Positions 1-10,665 of a stretch of 64,000 nucleotides of DNA are shown here, one piece after another. The DNA is taken from contig JADNRZ010000026.1 in NCBI GenBank assembly GCA_015501605.1, positions 496,001 through 560,000 on the forward strand. Direction: 5' to 3'. Made by a program: the position numbers and the translations under genes. The notes under the pieces are model-generated. The model saw only the letters and a program-made list of their open reading frames with translations. It did not search any database and had not been told where the DNA came from. The stretch is from Panaeolus papilionaceus (Eukaryota > Basidiomycota > Agaricomycetes > Agaricales). Each line of letters starts with the position of its first letter. Within the stretch, counting starts at the first letter, position 1.

Positions 1-2347
1 CCCGTCGCCTTCCACCCGAAAACGCTCTCGCCCTCTCTCAGCTCCTCCATCCCCATTCTCTTCAATCGTCCGAGTTCACTCCACAGAGCGCCCATGAGCG
101 ACGCACCACCACTCATACCCATATCCTCGAACACCTCTCGGCGCTTAGAGACATCCCACGCCACGCCATCCACCCACTCCACCATCCCCCTCACCTGCTC
201 GCTCAGCGTCCTCTCCAGGGCCTGCTTCAGCCTCTCCGCCACAAGCGGCTTGAACAGCGTAACGAGCACACTATGATTCGACTCGCGCACATCAATACTG
301 ACATCATCCGAGATCGACACCGTGCACTTCTCAATCACATTAAAATGCCCCTTTGCCTCCCGCGTCTCTTCCTGGCGCTTACTGCGCCCCGGACCAGAGA
401 CATGAACCGCCGACTTGGCATGAGCAGGGATCAACCGGACTTTCAAGTCCACATCGACGCCCTTCTCCGGCAAGGTCAGCGACAAGAGGCCCGTGAACTC
501 GCTGGGGGAGAGCGCCGAGGCTGTTTTGTCTCTGTACCAGAACGAAATGTCTTTGAGGGCGAGCTGCATAGCCTGAATGCGGATGTGGGTGAGGCCGCCG
601 ACGGCGGTCTTGGTGTGTGCGCCGGATTGGATGTCGATGTCGGTGATGTTGCGGATGAAGACGTGCGAGGGGTTGATGTTGAATGAGGAGATGTCGAGGT
701 TTTCGAGTACGAATTCGAGTTCGGAGTCTTTGTATTCGGTTCTATGAGTATAAAAGGTGAGTCAAAATATTCAAAAGAACGAAAGAGAGAAAAGCATTAC
801 CTGGGGATAGGCACATCCTTCAGCTTGTTCATCCACCTAGGAACATAGACCCTGAACAGGTCCCTCCAGAACCACGTAGCCTGCTCAATCGCACTCTGCA
901 TACCCTCCTCCACGCCCTCCTTCACCTCTGTCAACCCCTTCTCCACATCCTGGCCAAACTTAACATGCGCCTCCTTGACCCTATTCAAATCCTGGTCGTT
1001 CTCCAGCGCCTCCTGGAATTGCGACACCTCGGCCTTGAGGCTCTCAAGGGACGCCCTCCACGGCCCGTTATCCTGCTTCTCAATCATCGCGCTCCACCTT
1101 CCCCTTAGCTCCTTGCTCTTCGCCTGCGCATCGTCACTCCTCGCGTATCCTTGCTCAGACAGGTTCTTCCTAGCGTAGCTGAAGAACTCGTCGAACCACT
1201 TCTTCAGGTCAGGGTCATTCGCGATGCGAGAGGCACAGGCCTTCGCCTGGTTGATGACTGGCTCGATTGACTTGCCACCTGCGAGACGCTCGATGAACTG
1301 ACGCATGAGTTTGATGGACTTCGTGAGGTGCTGCTCGGGGGATTTGTCTTGGATGAAATCGGAGAGGCTGAGGTTGGGGTCTTGAGCTGCGTCGAGGATG
1401 GTGTCGAGCCGCTTTTGAAGGATGGAGAAGATCTGGTCGAGAGCTTGACGATATTGAGGGTCTGACTGGGCGCGGTCGGTGATCTAGAATCAAAACATAG
1501 GTCAGATGCGATATATATTTTAAGAAAAAGAAAATACAAACTTTATTCCAAGCCTCTTGAAACCTCCCAACAACAGCTTCTCCTTGCTGCTCGACTGTCT
1601 GAGCAGCGTCGATAGCGGTGACACCAGCGCCCTTGACGGTATCCATACCTGCCACCCAAGTCTGCTTCGCAGCCTCAGCAGGTTCCTCCTCAAGTAAGCG
1701 CTGCTTCTCCTCCTTTTCCTTCTTATCCAATCCGAGAGTGTCCCTCTCGCCCTTATCCACACCCTCCTGGACATCTCGCAGGGTCGACTTTGTCTTCCCT
1801 GCCTGTTCCTCGATGAGACCTGCGGCATCGGCGAGTCCGAGCCGAACGAGCTTCATGAGGTCGTTGAAGAGGGCGCTGCCTTCGCTGGTAAAGGAAGAGT
1901 AGAGAGCTTGGAGGAGTTGTTGGATGGATTGGCGGATGGTAGAGAGGTCGGACGAGGCTGCGGATTTGGCGTCTTGGACATCGGGGGATGGCTCGATTGA
2001 GCTCTGGGAGAAGTGATAGAGGGATTGTTGAACGATGTTGTCGCCTGATGGAGACATGTTAGCATCGAGGGTTGAAATACGAAAGCTATGTACATACCGT
2101 TCTTTTGCTGCAACAACTTGACGACTGAACTGAGAATTCCCTGGAAATCTTTGGCCAATAACTGGCCTTGTTCGCTGAGCTCGTTGTCGGTCAACATGTT
2201 AACATCGATGCCTGCAGCTGCAGCTCCTTGAGCGGGATATTGACCGATGCCAACCTCGTTGACCCATTGAGCGAAACGGGCGATTTGTTGAGTGCTTGGA
2301 AGCTTTCCGGCTTCGAATGCGCCAACGACGGAAGTGGTTTTGTCCAT
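1..2347 (-). CDS. HAM1-like protein (DUF5923 / HAM1-like C-terminal family), 3' end beyond window
   Basis: Four exons are visible: 2347-2098, 2044-1542, 1483-801 and 741 to the left edge. All junctions are GT..AG and keep the reading phase. The product starts MDKTTSVVGAFEAGKLPS, is rich in amphipathic helix and coiled coil, and later carries a beta-rich stretch with motifs such as HVFIRNITDIDI. I recognise this order (helical N-terminal half, BPI-like C-terminal half) as the fungal HAM1-like family, thought to be lipid-binding or hyphal-fusion related; the function itself is inferred. A TTTAAATAG box about 130 bp upstream (about 2475) may be the promoter TATA. No breaks were seen. The C terminus lies outside the window. 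Confidence 0.8.
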
Positions 2348-4354
2348 TATAATGTGAATGTGATTTGATTAGAGTCTTTGGGTAAAAATGAATAGGATAT
2401 TAGATATCGGTAAACTTGAAATCGTAATAAGCTTTTGGGAAGGGAATACGAGAAATGTGAGATGGATAACTGGAGCCTTTAAATAGTGTTCCACCTCTTC
2501 CCATTATCTCCTATGCCAATGACGCGCAGAGGGGATGTATGAGTTTATGACGTCATCGATTGCATCGCGGGGAGCAAAGTGATACATTTGGAATGAGAAG
2601 CCTAATCGTAGGCTTAGTGGGGCTGATGTCATTGAGATAGAATTATCGAGAACGTTCAAGGATTGATATTCGACGTTGAAGGAGAGTTGGAGGCGACTGT
2701 GGTGGGACTGGAATGCCGAGATGCCGAAATTGATCAACTTGCCGAAGAGACCTCTCTTTCCTTCCTCTCGTCTATTCCTTGTTAAAAGATGACGAATCTT
2801 TTTTAAATGGAATGCATCTGACTTCATGTAAGGTATAATTTTTATCGGTAGCACGAGAATCTACGCTTTCTTACGTCACAATGCCTCCCTGATCCTCCAA
2901 GCGCTCATATAGCAGCACACAACACCTCGGTCCGCCCATCATATACTATATAAGTCAATTTTCTGCATATACCACCGTTTCCGTACTACCTCATACGTAG
3001 TATTAATAGTAGTAGTCGTCTATTTGACTACGTGCCTCCATCGTTCCCTTATTTCAATTGCGAAGGCAGTCATCAAGCACCGACCCCGGCCCTCCCTTGG
3101 GTGCTTTCCGTAGCGACGATCATCAAGAAAGGGTTTATATGACACGAGGCCTGTTAATCCGTGTAAAAATGGGTCCACTGACCCCTCAATGAGAGCGAAA
3201 TGTTGAGTCGCAGAGTATAAAACCTGTTCATCGGATGCTCACTCTCTCCCCCCTGACCCCGATTGTCAAGCGATCAGCGATGTTTTACTAGAGTAGAGAC
3301 GTTGAGCGATCGATTCCTGCCTCTGTTTATTCGAAAGGAAAATGAAAATTCCTTTGGCTGGGTGGACTGCAAGCATTAGATGTATGTGCTAAAGACGACC
3401 CCATGAGTCGCTAGATTTTGTCGACAAATTGAGTTTCTCTTCACATCCTTCCTGAAGCAGTACAAGGCAGTACATACTATGGCTCACCATTGACACTTTG
3501 GCTTGTGGCACTCATGCCCAAGCACAATTTGCGAAGGCCCAAGGCTCAACGCCAGCAGATACCCACAATGATCATCAGGCTTGGCGATCCCGAATTTCAC
3601 GGCTTTTGACGGCCATCATGAGTGCGTCATCTGGAAATGTCCGGAATGACACCACCACTTGGTCTAATTCATCCCCGTCCCCCCATTACCGCCCCACACA
3701 TTTTGGTTGGGTGCAAGCGCACATCGAGTAAGCAACCACAGAACAGAACATATGTATTTTGATACAGAAATGCTTGTCTTTTCTTCCATCGGCCTAATCT
3801 CGCCATCTAACCCACTAATCACTTGACAGATGTTGATGGCATGCAGATAAAATACTGATCCTTGTCAGCCTTGGCCCTTGGGTATGATTTTGTTGCATGC
3901 TCATGAAGCGACACACTCCTGCAACAACAGGCAACTAATTACTCATGTGGACGGTGGATATGGTCGTTAGGGCTCTGCGAAGGGCTCCAGACTCCAATAA
4001 TTATGGACTGTTGACTCTTTTTGACGACGGCTCCAACATTTAACAAGCCATACCATGCCATTTCAAGTGATGGAGTGAACCCTGGCTTGACTTTATAAGT
4101 AGTTCCGAAGCCCCCGACGTTGGCGTTTCAACATTCTACACTGGTTTGGCTTTGGTTATTCCCCATCTATCCACTTTTCAACGATCCGACTCCGCAACTG
4201 CCAGTACAGGTGTGGGCTTGGACGACCGTCGACGGTTGACGTTTTTGTTCTTAGCTTTCATCTTCAACCATTTCTTTCGTTTCTTCGATTCTGTCCTCCC
4301 TCTTCGTTCCTTCCCATATACCCTAGAGTTACAAACTCGACAATAAGAGCGACG
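2348..4354. other. Intergenic region, divergent promoters
   Basis: No ORF here has plausible codon use, a splice pattern or a recognisable motif. TATA-like boxes occur near 2943 (CTATATAAG), 3218 (GTATAAAAC) and 4092 (TTTATAAGT). The last lies about 260 bp before the next ATG and is the likely promoter of the membrane-protein gene. A short ORF at 2504-2854 (minus) has no homology that I recognise and is not called. Confidence 0.5.
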
Positions 4355-6260
4355 ATGCGACGCTCCATTCTTTTACCCTCATCTCCATCTCCTTCGTTGC
4401 TAAAAGCCATCACCTGTTTACTTCTCGCATCAACCGCACTCGGACAAACTTCCAACCTCTTTAAATGGAGCTTTGAGGATACAGTGAGTGGACTTCATTC
4501 AACCTTATCGCCACATTACACATGACACGCAACTATCCATTCCCCGCACTTCCTATCGTGCTCACCCCCCACATTTCCTTATTCGCCACTCCCAATGTTG
4601 CTAAGTGTGAAATGAAATGAACTAAACTGACCTAACCTTGAACGGACAGTCAATACAAACGACCATCCCAGCATGCAAAGACCTCCCCATCAGCATCAGC
4701 GGCAACAGGGGTGTCGCACCCTACTACATGATCGCTCTGGCCGTCGATGGCACACCGACGACGACTTTGATTGGAACGAGCGACGATGAGTTGAGTTATC
4801 AAGTCAGGCATCCGGTTGGTAAGTATCCCTTATTTTCGTTTTTTTTTGTTCTGAGATTCAATTGGTGGAGGTTATGGGGTATGGGGTCTGTAACAATCGA
4901 CGATTTCTGAGCCTTCACCGCTGTCGGTCACTTGTACCAGTTGTCAATATTCTCGCCCCTTAGTCGTCGTTTTACTTTATTCATCTAATTGCACCCGCTC
5001 ACGCGACTCGTACTCATCGGATCACTCTTCATAGGAACCCGTCTTTTGCTTAGCGTCGCAGACTCGGCTGGGAACCCAGGCGGCACTTTTGCGCCCATGA
5101 CAGTTGTTGGTGCGTTTCGCCCTCAAATTCCATTTAATCCCATTATTTACTTAAATCCTGACCTTTTCGTTGTAAATTACTTGTAACAGCCGAAAACTCA
5201 ACAGCCTGCATCAACACGCCTCCCACATCCCCGACTTTCACCGTACACACCAATGTCACCCGGTCAGGCGACCTGCGCGAGGCATCCACATGCGATGTCT
5301 TGGCGTTGGTTGTGAACGGCGGTACGGGCCCGTATAATATCATGGCGATCGCATCTAGCTCCCCAGCGGTGACGAATGCTACGATGCCTGCGGAGGATAA
5401 TGTGTTTAGTTATGTGAATAGGGCATTACCTGGGGGTTTCTTGGTTGGTGAGTTACTATGAATTCCTTCTTCCGGAGCAGGTTGTTGATCCGACTTCACC
5501 ATGTAGCTGCTGTTAGCGACTTGTGAGTTCATGTTATACCTCGGATTGAAAGAGGGTAAAGCTTAATATGTGATATGTAGAACTGGGAGATGGGCGACTG
5601 GAACGCCTCTTTTTGCTACCAAAGGTATTATCTCGAGATTGTCAGTTTCCTAACTGAATTAACCTCATTATGCTTCGTCTAGGTTCAACTGCAGCCGACT
5701 GCCCAGGACTCGTCAGCTCGTCCAGAAAGGACGACAACCCACCTGCTGACCCCAGCCCGTCTACCGGTGGTGGTGATAATGGCGGCAACACAGGCAGCGA
5801 CCCTACACCTGGTACAGGCGGAAATGGCAATGGAGGGACCGGAAATCCTGGCAATACTCCTCCTGACCCTGGCAACACAGGAAACAACGGCAACACCGGT
5901 GGAAACACCAACAATGGCAATACAGGTGGAAACACCAACAACGGTCCTGGTCCTGGAACGGGTAATACTAGCCCTCCTAATAACAACAACAACAACAACG
6001 GCAATGGCAACACGCCTGGAAATTCGAATAATGCCAATGGAGCGGATAACGCGACTTCAGCTGAGAAGACGGGTAATAATGTCCCACTTATTGTTGGGTT
6101 GAGCGCGGGGTTGGGAGGGGCGTTGGTGCTGGCTGTGGGTGTCACGGTGATTGTGTATGTGAGGAAGAAGATGAGGGTTAGGGAGTTGGAGGACGAGGTT
6201 ATTTTGGGATTTAGTGGGACGAAGGGGCCAGCGGGGATGAAGCCTGGTGCTGTGTATTAA
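4355..6260 (+). CDS. Secreted N-terminus, single-pass membrane protein with Gly/Asn/Pro-rich stalk
   Basis: Seven phase-consistent exons: 4355-4483, 4650-4818, 5035-5109, 5190-5447, 5507-5522, 5581-5624 and 5683-6260. The N terminus is a signal peptide (hydrophobic core CLLLASTALG, likely cut after ALGQ). It is followed by two related beta-rich extracellular segments with paired cysteines (around IPACKDLPIS and ENSTACINTPPTS). A stalk of about 110 residues is built from GGN/NTGGN/PGN repeats. A transmembrane helix (start VPLIVGLSAGLGG) and a basic cytoplasmic tail (RKKMRVRELEDEV) complete the protein. This architecture is common in agaricomycete surface proteins; a wall sensor or adhesive role is inference. 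Exon 5 is only 16 nt. Confidence 0.8.
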
Positions 6261-6663
6261 TGATGAAGTGGAGGTGGTAGGATGAATTGTTGTACGCTCG
6301 CTTTGCAGGTCCAGGGCGTAAGCACCTCTAATTGCAAGCTGTAGTCATTCGGTGTTGTTATTTATTTAATGAGCATGATAATATTCATGTATTCGAAGTT
6401 TTGGGATGACGGGAGGTTTTCGTTATTGCCATCTTACGTGTTTGAAGTTCTGTAGTTGTAGTCTGCGAGAGTATTAGCGACCATTACCGCGCTGTTCCTC
6501 TCCAGCGCTTAACTTCCTGACATGTGCAGATCACGATCGAAGCTCCGACCCAAAGTCTATTTATATCTCATCGTCGCACCCACACTATCTCGATGACCGT
6601 CACCCTTGTTTCATCCGTTCCTCTCACCCTCCTCGCATCTCGGCGTTGTGGTATTTAAATAGG

Positions 6664-7373
6664 TGTATACACGCTGCTCTACTTCTATTCTCTACCGTGG
6701 TCTTCGCAGTATGTTCAACGCCCCCAAAGGATAAAAGGGAGGTGCGGTGGACAGACACAAGACGGCTGGCTGGCTGAGGCGGGCATTTTCTGTGAGTAGT
6801 CCCGTAGGTTGTACAACTTGCCATAGCCATCACGAAGGCTGCTCTTGTGCTTTTGGTGCATAATCGTGAATCTTTTCCGAAAGTGTCCCGTTTCATAGAC
6901 TCGCTCCTTCTCTATCACGGAGGGGATCCCTCGAGAATGTCGCTCACACCCATTCGGACAATCGGGATCTCCTTCATTATCGTCGGATCTTTCATCCGTT
7001 CGCAATCAATGAAAGCCTTAGGCAAATTCTTCACGCCACAAACCGACATGCGAATCCAGGCGAACCACAAGCTCATCACGGCTTTCTCGTACTCCATCAT
7101 CCGTCATCCAGCGTACTTAGCCATCCTACTGAGCCATATTGGCTGCCTGATGTGCAGTTTTACCCAAGGGTCCTGGGTAAGGGAAGTGGCGTGTTGAATG
7201 CGAAGCTTGCAGAGGCGTTGTTTGGAGGTTATGCGGTGATTCTGGTATTCTTCCCTTTGATAGTGTGGTGGAAGGTGGTAGATGAGGATCGAATGATGAA
7301 GAGGGAGTTTGGGAAGCAGTGGGAGGCGTGCGCCCGTGATGTGAGGTTTACGGTTATCCCTGGTGTATTTTGA
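6664..7373 (+). pseudogene. Broken ICMT-like (isoprenylcysteine methyltransferase family) gene
   Basis: Reads parallel to the intact paralogue just downstream. Exon-1-like sequence (CIHAALLLF..VFAVCSTPPKDKR) lacks an ATG and hits a stop. Exon-2-like sequence follows a plausible acceptor at 6807 and contains HKLITAFSYSIIRHPAY, the family's substrate/SAM-binding signature. Near 7178 the frame breaks: the intact copy reads GCGAAAGTGG where this one reads GGGAAGTGG, so one A is missing from the run. The remainder (EFGKQWEACARDVRF..IPGVF) is in the next frame. Missing start, early stop and frameshift together indicate a pseudogene, unless the A-run loss is an assembly error. Confidence 0.7.
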
Positions 7374-7717
7374 GGTCGCAGAGGCTACGCTAATTAAATA
7401 CTTACTAGTATCACGCCATACAGCTGATGACTCGTCTTAATGGCTCGTCTCAATGCCAGATAGTCTATGATGGGACGTTCGAGGACCCTAGTATTGGGTT
7501 TCCTAGTGGCTACTTGAGCCTATTAAACCTATGGAAGACCCAGACCAGAGCGGACTAAGTTATTATTTAAATCATTATGGCTGGTATTACAAAAGACTCG
7601 GAAGTGGCGCCTTGTGCACAATCGCCTTTTGGACAGGACAATGATGCATATTTAAAGCCCATGAAGTGTCCGCTTGCGTAACGCTGACTTTCTTCCCCCA
7701 ACTCCACAATTCTAGTC

Positions 7718-8517
7718 ATGACTCCTGGTATCTACGCCCATGTGTTCATTCTTCTCATCTCAGCAACCGTTTTTGCGTGTTGCTGCGTCTCGCCTAACCC
7801 TCCTTTAAAACCACACGACAGGGAAAACATTCGTGGAGTGTTGGAAGGTTCCCGCTCAAAGCTAGTACAGATATTTGGGGTATGTTACTCCTGTCTCAGG
7901 TGGACTGAAGAGAATAATAATTGATCCATCGTTCGACCACATTACAGATAACCCAGCTCTTTATGGCGATTGCAGAATGCGTCACGGTTATTGTCATATC
8001 ACACGCCCTCGTTACCCCGTCTGCTTTCTGGAGCTGCCTTTCCAGGTCGACGTTCATCTTCGAAGACCCCCAAGCTATTTCGAACATTCGAATGTCTTCT
8101 ATCAGAGTCCTGGGGGCGTTAATGATGCTCGTGGGGGGTTCGCTTAGGTTGCTTACCTTTCGAACATTGGGAAAATTCTTTACCTTCGAAGTTGGGGTCC
8201 AGAAAGACCATAGATTGATTACGGCATTTCCCTATTCTATCGTGCGCCATCCAGCTTATGCTGCGACTCTATTGACGCACCCAGGCTGCCTGTTCTGTAG
8301 CTTGGCTCAGGGAGGGTGGCTCCGCGAAAGTGGTGTCTTGACTTCGTGGGTTGGGATGTTGTATTTTGGTCTATATGGATTCTTTGTTGTATCGTTTCCT
8401 TTCATAATGGTTGTGAGGATGAAACAGGAAGAGGAAATGCTAAGGAAGAAGTTTGGGAAAGAATGGGAAGATTGGGCAAAGAGAGTGCGATTCATGCTGC
8501 TGCCTGGAGTGTATTAG
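7718..8517 (+). CDS. ICMT-like integral membrane methyltransferase (intact copy)
   Basis: Two exons, 7718-7879 and 7948-8517, with phase 0 at the junction; 243 residues. The protein has an N-terminal hydrophobic helix, two more helices around 'VLGALMMLVGGSLRL', then the signature HRLITAFPYSIVRHPAY. The ending EWEDWAKRVRFMLLPGVY is typical of the isoprenylcysteine carboxyl methyltransferase fold, which methylates prenylcysteine or other lipophilic substrates at the ER using SAM. Small agaricomycete members like this form expanded families; the substrate is unknown, and classical Ste14 activity is not implied. It is the only copy of five here with an open frame. Confidence 0.85.
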
Positions 8518-8644
8518 GAAGGGTTGCGGCGAACAATTTGTAGTCTACATTGGAGCTCATGTGGTGATAAAAACCGTGCTGTCTCTCAATATTTATTACT
8601 GATACGTTCTGTAGACATGTGACCTTTCTCCTTCAAACGACGGT

Positions 8645-8831
8645 TCAATAAACGGCAGGGATTCAGAGATATCTGACATCTTTCGCCCACCTCTCCCATT
8701 CCTCCCCAAAGTGCCCTTTCATAATATTATCCCCCTGACCCACTCTTATGTATGTATAGACCAGTGTGTGAAGGAAGAAATATGCATAGAATCCAAAAAC
8801 AGCACTGCCTATCCACGGGTTGAGCACTGTT
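8645..8831 (-). pseudogene. C-terminal half of a split ICMT-like gene
   Basis: On the minus strand this reads TVLNPWIGSAVFGFYAYFF, then HFGEEWERWAKDVRYL, stop, IPAVY, stop. That corresponds to the last third of the intact paralogue, with one nonsense codon just before the conserved IPxxY end. It begins exactly at the residue after GSWVR, where the N-terminal fragment at 19481-20064 (same strand) stops. The two halves together would make one gene. Confidence 0.75.
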
Positions 8832-10665
8832 GATTCTACATGCACACGCACTTGTGTGATCTGTTGCTCATCTGGATTGAGGTCAAGGAACTGATAAATT
8901 AGATCCATGTTCAAACTTCACACTTCATACAAATATCATGGTTCTTTCAGGGCTATCGCGATTCGCTGTGCCCTGAGAGGAGCATGGCAATGCACCATCT
9001 CCGAATCATGTCATCCTATTTCGTCGGTCAAACAATTGTACGCAGGTTACTTACGACTCGGAGGCGTCGATACTATAGTGCACGCATCATTGTCAACCAC
9101 CTTCGAGAGGTGGGGTTGGGATACCCTGATTTTCTGTTTGTGTGAATGAACTTCACCTTCATCCTCATTCAGCATGACTATGTTCACTCGTCTTTTAAAT
9201 CCTTTCCTTGCTATTGGTATAGAATGAACTACCATGGTCGGTATGGCGTAGGGGCAGTACGCACCCGTCCACTGAGAGGACAACAGTTACCCGTCTCTTC
9301 CTGCTATTCTACCACTTCGACACCTTGACTTGCATGATAGACTCCAGTACCTCTCATTTACATATGCTATACCCGCCACCCGATCTCTTCCCTTAGCAAA
9401 AAACGCTGTCTTTTGTTTAGATGTGGTAATGATTCGATTGTGCGATGAGCAGTATTAGACCCCATGTTGAGCGTCATTGATCGTAATATCAAAAATTAAC
9501 TGTTTGTGAAGAGCCATCGGTTCTTCAGAGATTCTGATGTTTTGGTTTCCCAAGTTGAATCAGGGTACAATGGAACTCGACACGAGCGAGATATAAACCT
9601 AAAAAAAAACGAAATGGAAGACTGTGTAATTGCCACTTACCCCCACTACCACTTGAGAAAAAAACTATGCCCATCCAACCCTATCGTCTTTCGTCTTCTG
9701 CCAGTATGGTGTCGAGGAATGCAACTCAGACGTCGGAGTCGATGCTAATTTAGCCTCTCCCCAGCTTCTTCGAATCACCACTCTCTGAGAGCATCATCCG
9801 CACCCTCCACGGCATCACCGGCCTCTCCACAAAATACGACGACCCATGACTCTGGGTCACTCTATCCTCCTCCCCGAATCCATATTGCTGACTTCTCACT
9901 CTTCGCTTGCATAACTGATACCGCACCTCCACCTTTACTCCTCAAGCAACGAACAACACCATCTTCGCGGAACAACGATTAGCTTATGAGACGATTGTGG
10001 ACATCGTTGCACCGGCTAGTAATATCATGTGTTGTGTGAGTGGTCGTTTGACTCAGAAGGTGTTGGGTGGGACGACCTTTGCAGGGGCGAAAGTGTGGCG
10101 ACATTGGGAGGATACGGGGGTGTGTGGGATGAGCAGGCAGGGGTCGTTGGAAATGTAGGTGAGAAGTACTTTTGATTTCATCAAATTATCTCCCGCCGGT
10201 TGTGCGTACCGTTACTGTATGGGGCGAATACGACCCCCACACATCGAGTGTTGCGCTCTGCTCGTCCCACTAGTATTTCTCAGCTCTCAAGCTGGGTGGG
10301 TTCATATTGGATTTTGCGTGCATTGATGCTTATTTTGATGATTACCTTCTCTGTCTCTTTCTTCGTCTTTTTTTTCTTTCCTCTCCTTCACTTTGCTTTG
10401 TTATATACCCAATTTTTCTCTCAGATTGCGGGTAATGAATGAGATGACATCATGAAAACAAGGAGGGAAGTCGCTAAGGTGGATTGTAGATGTGGAGCAT
10501 CGAGAGCGACAAGAAAAGCGAAGAGCAGATCAGTGTATCTTAATCTTCAAGCCCTTCTTATGACGTACATATGCATGAGTTGGCGTTGATGATGCATTTG
10601 ACAACGGAGTGCAGCCTGGTGTGGTGAGGTCGGGCCAATCTATTTTTAGAATCCGGTGTTACACA
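8832..10665 (+). repeat. Direct repeat A (partner of 17497-19445)
   Basis: Aligns by eye along its whole length with the second copy. Shared landmarks in the same order include GGATTGAGGTCAAGGAACTG near 8875, GAAGAGCCATCGGTTCTTC near 9510, TATTGCTGACTTCTCAC near 9884, ACATCGAGTG near 10245 and GAGTGCAGCCTGG near 10606. Substitutions and small indels are frequent, so the duplication is old. A conserved frame around 9940-10035 (NNTIFAEQRLAYETIVD) shows it once held coding sequence, now full of stops. No known domain recognised. Confidence 0.75.

Noticed and set aside
2504..2854. 116-codon minus-strand frame upstream of the HAM1-like gene
   Set aside because: No recognisable motif, no splice signals and it lies in a promoter region.
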